In this document: positions 34,329 through 41,877 of the stretch, piece by piece | Layout of the letters: every line of letters starts with the position of its first letter | Position numbering within the stretch: position 1 is the stretch's first letter | Assembly (NCBI GenBank): GCA_944332475.1 | Contig: CALVKA010000004.1 | Span: 1 to 64,000 of the forward strand | Reading direction: 5' to 3' | DNA: 64,000 bases | Origin: an uncultured Bacilli bacterium | Lineage (GTDB): Bacteria; Bacillota_I; Bacilli_A; RF39; UBA660 | Notes under the pieces: generated by a model | What the model saw: only the letters and a program-made list of their open reading frames with translations | What the model was told of the DNA's origin: nothing | The model's database searches: none | Program-made: the position numbers and the translations under genes

Positions 34329-34464
34329 ATATTCTCCTCCTTATAGTCTCTCAACTATATTATACAATATCTAATTTTTTCCTTCTTTGAAATTTCTTTC
34401 TTTTCGACAATTTTTACACTATTTTACAATCTTAATTTTTTCCTAACGAATTCTTTCGTATGGG

Positions 34465-34493
34465 TTGATAAAATGGACATTTTTAGATATAAT
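34465..34493 (+). promoter_or_regulatory. Promoter of the LCP-family gene
   Basis: TTGATA, a 17-base spacer and TATAAT. The TTG that opens the longest reading frame is the first half of this -35 box, so translation must begin further down, at 34531. Confidence 0.8.
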
Positions 34494-34530
34494 AATAAAA
34501 GCTAAACATAAGATTTGTACGGAGGTAGTT

Positions 34531-36546
34531 ATGGCAAAAAATGAAATAGAGGCTGAAACAAGCGAGAAAAAACCTAAAATTAGAATAGTACTATATATAT
34601 TTCTTATTATAGCTTTATTAACAAGTGCTTTTGCTATATATGAAATATTTTTACTTAGTTCTATTGAGACTCTTATTCGATATATTGTTATGGGGGTTTT
34701 AATCTTCATTGATGTTATCTTATTTATTAAGGTACGGATGGCTTCTAAAAAAAGAAAGAAGAAGAGAAAAAAGAAAATTGGTTTAATTACTTTTATGGTT
34801 CTTTATTCTCTAGTTTGCTTTGCAGTTGGACTTGTCATCGCTTATATTTATGGGCGTCTAGATAATATTAATAAGGAATTTGTTACTTATACATCTGACT
34901 TGATAGTTATGAGTGATAATGAAGCAGAATCTATCGATGATGTTAGTGGTTATACGATTGGGATGTTAAGTGATGAAGAGTCTCCCGAGGGATATATTAT
35001 TCCACAAGAAATGATTGAAGAAAATAATTTAGATAGCGATAATGATATTAAAGAATATGATGATTATTCTACTATGTTAGTTGATTTATATGCCGGTGAT
35101 GTAGATGCTATTTTTATTACAGATAATTATGTAGATATGTTCTCTTCTATTACTGGTTATGAAGAGGTTGGAACAGATACTAAGATTATTCTTTCGAAAG
35201 ATAAAAGGATGAGAAAAGCTGATACCTCTGATAATGAAACAGCTTCTAGTGGTAAATCTCTTACAGAACCTTTTACAATCTTACTTATGGGAATTGATTC
35301 TACGGACGAAGTGTTAAGTGAAAATGCTATTGCAAATGGTGATACATTAATCTTAATTACTTTTAATCCGAAAACTTTAAATGCTACTATGGTTTCTATT
35401 CCACGTGATAGTTATGTACCTATTGCTTGTTGGAGTGATCATGCTGAAAATAAAATTACTCATGCTGCCGGATATGGTACGGATTGTATGATGCAGACGA
35501 TTGAAGATTACTTTGGAATTAATATTGATTATTATGCAAAGATTAATTTTAAGGGATTGGTTAAATTAGTAGATGCTGTTGGTGGGGTTGAAGTTAATGT
35601 AGATGCTTCTCAAACATTATGTACCGATGACTCATCAAGAGGTGGACAAGTATGTATTGAGCCTGGATTACAAACATTAAACGGAGAACAGGCTTTAGTT
35701 TATGCTAGAAATAGAAAACAATTAGTCAATGGTGACTTCGGACGTGGACAACATCAACAAGAAATTGTTATGGCCTTACTTGATAAAATAAAAAGCATTA
35801 CTAAAGTATCTGCATTTATGGATATTTTAGATACTGTTTCTAATAGTTTAGATACTAACTTAACAACACCGCAAATCTTATCATTCTATAATATTGCTAA
35901 AGATATTGCTAAACGTAGTGCAGATGCTGATAATTCTAGTCTTATTAATGTTCAGCAATTGTATTTACAAGGTGAAAGTCAAATGATTTATGATGAACGT
36001 ATGAGAATGGTTTTATATAATTACGTTCCTAATGAAGATAGTAGAGATGATATTGTTGAAGCAATGGAAGAAAACCTTGAGTTAAAAGATCATGAACCAA
36101 TTACAGAGTTTAGTTTCTCTATTAATGAGCCATATGAAAAAGAAGTTATTGGTTATGGTCCATATGACACAAGTTATGCCTATGATTTATTACCTGACTT
36201 TACTGGTGATAGTGAGGCTCAAGCACGAGCAACCGCTAGTCGATTAGGTATTTCTGTTACCTTTGTTGGTGGGGATGGATATGTTATCGACCAAGAGTAT
36301 CCTGCTGGAAAAAGAATCGACAAAATTCGTGGAAGTGTGACATTAACACTTGGTGGTAATACTGCTAGCGAAGAAGAGGAAGAAGAGGAAGAAGAAGTTA
36401 AAGAACCTGATGCTACTGTTCCTCCTGAAGATGAAATTTTAGATGATGATGAAGGAAAAGAAGAACCTGAACAAGGTGGAGAAACGCCTCCTTCACCACC
36501 TGATGCTGGTGGGGAAACTGATACTTCCGTTCCTTCAGAGCAATAA
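34531..36546 (+). CDS. LCP-family (LytR-CpsA-Psr) glycopolymer ligase with SBP-like lobe and PASTA tail
   Basis: A 671-residue membrane protein; the ATG has GGAGG five bases upstream. There are three membrane helices (about 18-40, 48-68 and 84-106). Residues about 118-225 resemble one lobe of a bacterial solute-binding protein (GYTIGMLSDEESPEG, LYAGDVDAIFITDNY). Residues about 240-400 are the LCP domain with LLMGIDST, GDTLILITFNP, VSIPRDSYV, the KITHAAGYG loop and VYARNRKQ, including the Arg and Asp residues that hold the polyprenyl-pyrophosphate substrate. Residues about 545-620 form a PASTA-like repeat, then an acidic, Pro-rich tail. LCP enzymes attach teichoic acids or capsule to peptidoglycan. 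The extra lobes could sense wall or ligand; this is inference. Confidence 0.88.
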   Translation: MAKNEIEAETSEKKPKIRIVLYIFLIIALLTSAFAIYEIFLLSSIETLIRYIVMGVLIFIDVILFIKVRMASKKRKKKRKKKIGLITFMVLYSLVCFAVGLVIAYIYGRLDNINKEFVTYTSDLIVMSDNEAESIDDVSGYTIGMLSDEESPEGYIIPQEMIEENNLDSDNDIKEYDDYSTMLVDLYAGDVDAIFITDNYVDMFSSITGYEEVGTDTKIILSKDKRMRKADTSDNETASSGKSLTEPFTILLMGIDSTDEVLSENAIANGDTLILITFNPKTLNATMVSIPRDSYVPIACWSDHAENKITHAAGYGTDCMMQTIEDYFGINIDYYAKINFKGLVKLVDAVGGVEVNVDASQTLCTDDSSRGGQVCIEPGLQTLNGEQALVYARNRKQLVNGDFGRGQHQQEIVMALLDKIKSITKVSAFMDILDTVSNSLDTNLTTPQILSFYNIAKDIAKRSADADNSSLINVQQLYLQGESQMIYDERMRMVLYNYVPNEDSRDDIVEAMEENLELKDHEPITEFSFSINEPYEKEVIGYGPYDTSYAYDLLPDFTGDSEAQARATASRLGISVTFVGGDGYVIDQEYPAGKRIDKIRGSVTLTLGGNTASEEEEEEEEEVKEPDATVPPEDEILDDDEGKEEPEQGGETPPSPPDAGGETDTSVPSEQ

Positions 36547-36555
36547 TGGTTTATG

Positions 36556-36580
36556 CAAGCTCGGTTGAGCTTGTTTTTTT
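36556..36580 (+). terminator. Terminator of the LCP gene
   Basis: A 7-bp stem (36556-36562 with 36567-36573) has a GGTT loop and is followed by seven T. Confidence 0.9.
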
Positions 36581-36581
36581 G

Positions 36582-36610
36582 TAAAAAAAATAGAACCAAG
36601 TGTTCTATTT
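36582..36610 (-). terminator. Terminator of the redox operon
   Basis: A 9-bp stem (36588-36596 with 36602-36610) with a T-run on the minus strand. It overlaps the rubredoxin gene's stop. Confidence 0.85.
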
Positions 36611-37258
36611 CAATTTTACAAATTTATCTTTACCTACTCCACACATTGGACAAGTCCAATCATCTGGTAAATCTTCAAAATTAATTTCTTCTTTGCTGTC
36701 ATCATAGATATATCCACAAACACTGCATTGATAACGATTGGCTTTCCTGTCTACTTTTTCTTCTTGATATGTAGGTGCTTTTTTGGGAGCTTTTCCTTTT
36801 AATATTTCATGATAATATCTATATGTCATAGGTGGTTCTTCTAATACTTTAGCTGTTTGTTGTACTCTAATTAGGAAAATATCATGAGTTTCTACATCAA
36901 TTACGCGAATTACTTCTCCTATTATATAGCTACATGTATCTTCTAGTACTACTGGCAATTCTTCTATATTTTGATAGTTGATATCTTCAAATTTATTAAC
37001 TTCTCTAGAAGAAAAATATCCGAACTTTGATATTAATTCTTGACTAGCATTTTCTCCTAAGACAGAAATTGCACACTTTCTTGTTTCCTTTAATATTTCA
37101 TTGGTATAGTTTTCTTTGTTTAAGCTAATCGCAATCATAGGATTTTTAGAAGTAATTTGCATGGCTGTATTGATAAAGCAGCCTACTTTTTTGTTTTCTC
37201 TTTTTGTTGTTATAATATACATTCCATAAGAAAGATTATTTAAGACCGATAAATCCAT
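36605..37258 (-). CDS. hrb: Flavin reductase-rubredoxin fusion (high-molecular-weight rubredoxin)
   Basis: A 217-residue cytoplasmic electron carrier. Residues about 1-150 are a FMN-binding split-barrel flavin reductase domain ([34 protein letters not shown]). Residues about 168-217 are a rubredoxin with two CxxC iron ligands, [12 protein letters not shown] and [13 protein letters not shown]. Such fusions pass electrons from NAD(P)H to flavodiiron proteins or superoxide reductase in anaerobes; superoxide reductase is encoded directly upstream. The ATG at 37258 has GGAGG seven bases before it and overlaps the preceding stop as TAATG; an in-frame start at 37279 would include the ribosome site and is rejected. 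Confidence 0.9.
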   Translation of the reverse strand: MDLSVLNNLSYGMYIITTKRENKKVGCFINTAMQITSKNPMIAISLNKENYTNEILKETRKCAISVLGENASQELISKFGYFSSREVNKFEDINYQNIEELPVVLEDTCSYIIGEVIRVIDVETHDIFLIRVQQTAKVLEEPPMTYRYYHEILKGKAPKKAPTYQEEKVDRKANRYQCSVCGYIYDDSKEEINFEDLPDDWTCPMCGVGKDKFVKLK

Positions 37259-37626
37259 TATTCGACCTCCGTTTTCCATAATCCATGTTTATTGCAGTAA
37301 GCATAAATGATAGCTCCTTTTTCATATGGGACGGTCATTTCTGGTGTATCTTTTGGTTTTAATATCACTTCTGTATTTCCTTTCTCAGTTTTTACTAATA
37401 TCCATTCGATATAATGGTCTTCTTCCATAACATGATTTACTTGAATATGAATATTATCTCCTACTTTTTCATAGGTTGGTACATGTTTTTCAAATGCTGC
37501 ATCTACACTATTTGGTTTTACTGTCTCCATTACTTCTCCACAGCAAATATATTTTCCTGATCCTTCTTCTAATACTTTTACTAGTGCTCCACACTTTTTA
37601 CATCTTTTTAATACTAATTCTTTCAT
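37258..37626 (-). CDS. dfx: Desulfoferrodoxin-type superoxide reductase
   Basis: A 122-residue 2Fe-type superoxide reductase. The N-terminal desulforedoxin domain has RCKKCG near residue 8 and YICCGEVM near 30 (four Cys, centre I). The catalytic centre II ligands are in [25 protein letters not shown] and the C-terminal [10 protein letters not shown] (His residues plus Cys). It reduces superoxide to hydrogen peroxide without making oxygen. Electrons probably come from the rubredoxin fusion encoded next. The ATG at 37626 has GGAGG eight bases upstream; the longer frame to 37656 runs into the preceding gene and is unlikely. Confidence 0.93.
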   Translation of the reverse strand: MKELVLKRCKKCGALVKVLEEGSGKYICCGEVMETVKPNSVDAAFEKHVPTYEKVGDNIHIQVNHVMEEDHYIEWILVKTEKGNTEVILKPKDTPEMTVPYEKGAIIYAYCNKHGLWKTEVE

Positions 37627-37628
37627 TT

Positions 37629-37985
37629 TTATTCCTCCTCTAATACTTTTTCCCATTCTATTTCCTTAAATCCTGTTAACATACTTTTTTCTGTTATTAG
37701 GATAGGTCTTTTTAATAACATTCCATCCGATGATAATAATTTTAGTTGTTCTTCAAAGGACATTCCTTGCCTTTTTTCTTTTAAATTTAACTCTCTGTAT
37801 TTCATTCCACTGGTATTATACAATTTATCTATTTTAATTTTATATTTTTCTATCCAAGAAGTTAATTCTTCTTTGGTTGGTGTTTCAGTAATAATGTTTC
37901 TGTCGATAAATTCTATATTTTTTTCTTCTAAATATTTTTTTGCTTTTTTACAAGTGGAACATTTTGGATATTCAATAAATATCAT
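37629..37985 (-). CDS. Spx/ArsC-family thioredoxin-like protein
   Basis: A 118-residue ArsC-fold protein with the redox motif PKCSTCKKA at 8-16, the DRNIITETPTKEEL stretch, a LKRPILI segment near 91-97 and a final GFKEIEWEK. This fits the Spx/MgsR/YffB group, whose members either sense disulfide stress with RNA polymerase or act as thiol reductases. Arsenate reduction is less likely, as no ars genes are near. It is the first gene of a three-gene oxidative-stress operon with superoxide reductase and rubredoxin. AGGAGG is upstream. Spx regulator and reductase roles cannot be told apart from sequence alone. Confidence 0.8.
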   Translation of the reverse strand: MIFIEYPKCSTCKKAKKYLEEKNIEFIDRNIITETPTKEELTSWIEKYKIKIDKLYNTSGMKYRELNLKEKRQGMSFEEQLKLLSSDGMLLKRPILITEKSMLTGFKEIEWEKVLEEE

Positions 37986-38087
37986 TTCCTACCTCCTATA
38001 TTCTTTTTGCTTTGATTGTAACTGTTGTTTATTATTCAAAGCATTCTATCTACATGGCATTATTATCACCACTTTTATTATAAAATA

Positions 38088-38116
38088 AAAAGAAAATAGA
38101 AGCAATGCTTCTATTT
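38088..38116 (-). terminator. Terminator of the LtaS operon
   Basis: A 10-bp stem (38094-38103 with 38107-38116) with a three-base loop, followed on the minus strand by a T-rich run. It overlaps the stop of the 38111 gene. Confidence 0.85.
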
Positions 38117-38737
38117 CAATTCTGCTAAAGATAGTTTGATATCTTCATGAATAAACGTTAGAGTTGCTTCTTGTTGGTAATCATCAAAGGCGTCATCTGT
38201 ATACGTCCAAGAGACTTGAACTTCATAAGCTTCTTCATCAGTTGTTTCTCCATAGGCAAATGGAACTTGTTCTACACTATCGATTGTTATTTCATCAACA
38301 ACTGGTAGTTGTTGATTTCTATCATCATAAATATTACTTTCTACATATTTATAATATGTATCTTGAGCATTCTCTAAAAAGTTTTCTAATGATAGTGAAT
38401 AAACAAAGTCTGTTCCTCCCACATCAGTTTGTGAACTTTTATCATTTAGACTATAGAAATCATAAATAAACATCTCTGTAATTTGTCTAACATATTCTTC
38501 TTCATCTACTGAATCTTTACTTAAAATTTTATCTAATTCTTCAAACATATCTTGATATCTTTTTGTTTTGTTATCTTTTAAAGTGTATCCGTATTTGTCG
38601 ATTGTTTTAATAACTTTTGCTTTTTGTACCTCTGGTTGTCCAAAGAAGATGTTATATCCTACAAATCCAATTGCTGCCAATGCGGCAATAACGATTATGA
38701 TAATTAAAATTCTTTTTGGTTTTTTCTTTAGTTTCAT
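38111..38737 (-). CDS. Single-pass membrane protein of unknown function, LtaS operon
   Basis: A 208-residue protein with a basic N-terminus, one membrane helix (about 10-32) and an extracytoplasmic domain of about 170 residues. I do not recognise the family. The domain has an N-terminal helix-rich half (DMFEELDKILSKDSVDEEEY) and a C-terminal beta-rich half (AYEVQVSWTYTD, ATLTFIHED), a layout reminiscent of NTF2-like or cystatin-like folds, but that is only a shape impression. It starts two bases after the LtaS-type gene's stop region, so the two are co-transcribed, and it may assist glycerol-phosphate polymer synthesis. AAAGGAA lies upstream. Confidence 0.6.
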   Translation of the reverse strand: MKLKKKPKRILIIIIVIAALAAIGFVGYNIFFGQPEVQKAKVIKTIDKYGYTLKDNKTKRYQDMFEELDKILSKDSVDEEEYVRQITEMFIYDFYSLNDKSSQTDVGGTDFVYSLSLENFLENAQDTYYKYVESNIYDDRNQQLPVVDEITIDSVEQVPFAYGETTDEEAYEVQVSWTYTDDAFDDYQQEATLTFIHEDIKLSLAELK

Positions 38738-38739
38738 AG

Positions 38740-40830
38740 CTAAGTTCCTTTCTCTTGATTTTCTATTACTCTATTTTCATCCGTTTGATCTTCCTTTAGC
38801 AAATCGAATACAATGATTTCATTCGATACATCTAATAAATCACTTGCATATTGATTGTTCTTATCTATTTCTTCTTGACTGATTGCTTTATCTGTTAATG
38901 CTAGATATTCTCCTTTTTGACTATTATAATATACGTCATTGGTTAACCAATTACCGTTAGGGAATACTACAATATTGTCTTCTTTAATATCAAATATATC
39001 ATGTCCTAATGCATATTCGTTTTCGAATCCAAACATATTACCAAGGGTTGGTTCTACGTCATACATACTCATTACATTTGTATATTCACCAATCAAATCT
39101 TCATCCATATCTTTACTCCATATAATCAAAGGAACTTTTCTTCCTAATTCATATTGGTAAGAATCATATTCCTTATAGTTAGGATCATCTTCATCTAATA
39201 CAGAATCTGTTTCCTTGTCATAATTATATAGACGATTGTAATCAGCTCTAGGAAGTTTTGCATCATGATCTCCGTAAATAATTAATACTGTATTGTCTAA
39301 CAATCCTTCTTCGTCTAATCTATCTACCAATTCTCCAATTGCACCGTCAGCATAATGTGCAGATTTAAAGTAGTTTCCTAATTTTGTCCCTTCCATATAT
39401 GGATATGACACTTCTTCTGTTGTCCCATCTTCATTTGTTACTGTCTCTTTGATATCTACTGGAAAATCTCCATATTTATCTACTTCTGAGAATGGTGTAT
39501 GATTTGATAACATCATCATCATTCCGTACCATTTATCATGTTTTTCTGCAATTTTTGTTAATTTATCTACTGATTGATCAAAGAATGCATAATCATTAAT
39601 ACCAAGACCTACTGTATTTTCCTCTGTTACATCATAATCTGCTTTGCTGTAGAATCTATCATATCCAAGACTCTTATGCATATTTCTTCGATTCCAGAAA
39701 TCAGCATTATTTCCATGCATACTGAATGTATAGTATCCTTGTTCTTTTAGCAATCCTGGTACTGCATTATATGTTCTATCAGAGTATGATACAAAAGCTG
39801 TTCCACTCTTTGTTGGTAATAATGAGGTATTAAACATTAATTCTGCATCGCTACTCGTTCCTACACTAACAGGTGAATAAAAGTTTGAGAAGAACATTCC
39901 CTCAGATGCTAATCTGTTTAGATTTGGAGTAACTTCTTCTCCATTAAAGGATAAATCCATCAAATTGGTCTGTAGACTTTCTCCATGAATTACGATGACA
40001 TTCTTTCCTTCAAATCTACCTGTAAGTTCGTTATCTTCATGAGTTTCTTTATCAGCAAAGTAATCATTGAAGTTTTTCTTTGCCTGATCATATCCAAATA
40101 AAGAATTAATTTTTGGCTGAATAGATGCTATCACATCGTTGGCTTGGTATACATAGATACCATATTTCATAACAATATATTCTCGATTCCATTGTTTTAC
40201 TAATCTAGACATATCTGTTGGAGTTAGGGTAAATAAGAATATGATTGCAAAGACAACACCTACAGCAATCGTCTTTAATGTTTTTTTCTTTCTTTCTGAT
40301 TTTACTTCTACTTTTTTATAGTGATTTTTCTTCTTTAATCTAGAATTGATCACAATTAATAAGACCGGACCTATAATAATGTATAGAAAATCTTTAAAAG
40401 AAATCACTTGTTCTACTACGGCATCTCCTACATCACCTACATATTGTGTTAAAGATAACATTGATACAGATGCAAAAGATGTATAATATGTATAATAAAT
40501 GGAATTAATTACACAAATTAAAGTAAAGAAAATACTAAAACCTAAATAATACGCAAATCTATTTTTAGGTTTTAATAAAAATCCTAAACCTCCTACAATC
40601 GTTATAATAGCTAAGTCTGCTAGAATTGGAGCTATTGCTAAATAGTTTTCTGTTGAATTAATACAGAAAAATCTTAATAATGTTGAGTTGATTACACAGG
40701 AGATGACAAATACTAGAAATAATACATTATTTTTAGCATATTCTCTAATTAAATGTTCTTCTTTGACTCGCTTTAAGTTCTTTTTTAATGATTGGAGCAA
40801 TCTATTCCAACTATTTTTTAAATTCTTCAT
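38740..40830 (-). CDS. ltaS: LtaS-type lipoteichoic acid synthase
   Basis: A 696-residue enzyme with five membrane helices in the first 200 residues and an extracellular sulfatase-fold domain (about 270-640). Key points are NVIVIHGESLQ (metal-binding Glu), VGTSSDAELMFNTSLLP with the Thr of GTSSDAE as expected nucleophile, MHGNNADFWNR, MMLSNHTPFSE and IIYGDHDAKLP (metal Asp-His). LtaS polymerises glycerol-phosphate from phosphatidylglycerol on the outer face. The middle of the domain and length match LtaS better than the MdoB-like 2971 product. It is the first gene of a two-gene operon behind a consensus promoter. The gene symbol rests on motif match, and paralogues with primase roles exist. 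Confidence 0.88.
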   Translation of the reverse strand: MKNLKNSWNRLLQSLKKNLKRVKEEHLIREYAKNNVLFLVFVISCVINSTLLRFFCINSTENYLAIAPILADLAIITIVGGLGFLLKPKNRFAYYLGFSIFFTLICVINSIYYTYYTSFASVSMLSLTQYVGDVGDAVVEQVISFKDFLYIIIGPVLLIVINSRLKKKNHYKKVEVKSERKKKTLKTIAVGVVFAIIFLFTLTPTDMSRLVKQWNREYIVMKYGIYVYQANDVIASIQPKINSLFGYDQAKKNFNDYFADKETHEDNELTGRFEGKNVIVIHGESLQTNLMDLSFNGEEVTPNLNRLASEGMFFSNFYSPVSVGTSSDAELMFNTSLLPTKSGTAFVSYSDRTYNAVPGLLKEQGYYTFSMHGNNADFWNRRNMHKSLGYDRFYSKADYDVTEENTVGLGINDYAFFDQSVDKLTKIAEKHDKWYGMMMMLSNHTPFSEVDKYGDFPVDIKETVTNEDGTTEEVSYPYMEGTKLGNYFKSAHYADGAIGELVDRLDEEGLLDNTVLIIYGDHDAKLPRADYNRLYNYDKETDSVLDEDDPNYKEYDSYQYELGRKVPLIIWSKDMDEDLIGEYTNVMSMYDVEPTLGNMFGFENEYALGHDIFDIKEDNIVVFPNGNWLTNDVYYNSQKGEYLALTDKAISQEEIDKNNQYASDLLDVSNEIIVFDLLKEDQTDENRVIENQEKGT

Positions 40831-40875
40831 AGTTCAACCTCGCTTTTTTTCCTCATCTCGAACTTTGCTTATTAT

Positions 40876-40904
40876 ATTATAGCATTATTATACTACTTTT
40901 TCAA
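40876..40904 (-). promoter_or_regulatory. Promoter of the LtaS operon
   Basis: Minus-strand TTGAAA, a 17-base spacer and TATAAT with an extended -10 TG. A second TATAAT lies inside the spacer. Confidence 0.8.
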
Positions 40905-41005
40905 TTATTTCAACTATCTTTCAAAGCAAAAATTAATATAAGTGTTCTGCTTGATGAATTTGTAGTCTTATTTTTTAAGAGGGTTTATCATTTCTGTTAC
41001 TATAT

Positions 41006-41038
41006 AAAAAGAATGTTATTTTTTTGTCAATAACATTC
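41006..41038 (-). terminator. Terminator of the GGDEF/YihY operon
   Basis: A 10-bp stem (41011-41020 with 41029-41038) with an eight-base loop, followed on the minus strand by T5. It overlaps the 3' end of the YihY gene. Confidence 0.75.
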
Positions 41039-41861
41039 CTGTTCTTTCAATATCGTCTTCTGTTGTATTTCCGGCATTGATTGCCATTCCTAATACAAAA
41101 ATATAAGATAAAATATAGATCCATAATAGTAAGATTACAAGATTGGAAATACTACCATAAAATACATCGTAGTTAGAGAATGTACCTATATAGAATGTAT
41201 AGATTTCTGTTGTTAAAATCCAACTAATCGTTGTAAATAGAGCTCCTTTTGTAGTGGTTTTACTTCTAATTTTTTTATCCGGGGCAAGAACATATAATAG
41301 TTTAATATTTAAATAAATTACTATAATTGTAATTGGATATTTTATGATTTGATAGACCCTATAGATAAAGGTGGTTAGGGCCTGATTTTTGGAATTTTGT
41401 TGGATGATAGTAAAAATTGTATCTCCATAAACAGGAACTAATATTAGGAAAAGAAAAATACCTAATAAAATAGATGTCATTCCTATTGCTTTTAATCTTC
41501 TTTTTAAAACGTTGTCTGATTTTATTTTGTAGATTTCATTTGATGCGATAATCATAGAATGGGTACCATTAGAAGCTAATAAGAAGGCAGAAAAGAAAAA
41601 AACAAATATATTAAAATTGATACTGTCTCTTTCAATTGCGTTTGTAAATAATTCTGCTACAGTTCCTGGTAAAGCGGATAATAAATACTCCTCTAAGGCT
41701 TCCATTGGAATGGAAAATCTTGATGCTATTGCTCCAATTAGGGCAATCAAGGGTATTATGGAAAGTACAAAGAAAAAAGCGAGATGTCCAGGAAGCACTC
41801 TCATTTCAGGCTTTGTAATAATTGAAATGACTTTTTTGAAAAATCCTGTTACTCGCTCCAT
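41016..41861 (-). CDS. YihY/BrkB-family inner membrane protein
   Basis: A 281-residue protein with six membrane helices. The N-terminal GHLAFFFVLSIIPLIALIGA, the ASNGTHSMIIASNEIY stretch and a final LLWIYILSYIFVLGMAIN follow the YihY/UPF0761 family. The biochemical role is not settled; some members were once called ribonuclease BN, which is an error carried in databases. It is the last gene of a three-gene operon with the sensor-GGDEF protein. AAGGGATGAAG precedes the ATG. Confidence 0.88.
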   Translation of the reverse strand: MERVTGFFKKVISIITKPEMRVLPGHLAFFFVLSIIPLIALIGAIASRFSIPMEALEEYLLSALPGTVAELFTNAIERDSINFNIFVFFFSAFLLASNGTHSMIIASNEIYKIKSDNVLKRRLKAIGMTSILLGIFLFLILVPVYGDTIFTIIQQNSKNQALTTFIYRVYQIIKYPITIIVIYLNIKLLYVLAPDKKIRSKTTTKGALFTTISWILTTEIYTFYIGTFSNYDVFYGSISNLVILLLWIYILSYIFVLGMAINAGNTTEDDIERTGMLLTKK

Positions 41862-41877
41862 TTTTTCTTCATCCCTT

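Noticed and set aside
34465-34530. N-terminal extension of the LCP protein from a TTG at 34465
   Set aside because: That TTG is the start of a consensus -35 box, and an ATG with GGAGG at the right distance lies at 34531.
37629-37985. Arsenate reductase call
   Set aside because: There are no ars neighbours, and the operon is one of superoxide defence; Spx/ArsC-like is as far as the sequence goes.
41016-41861. Ribonuclease BN call for the YihY-type protein
   Set aside because: The family is an integral membrane protein without nuclease motifs; the name is a known database error.
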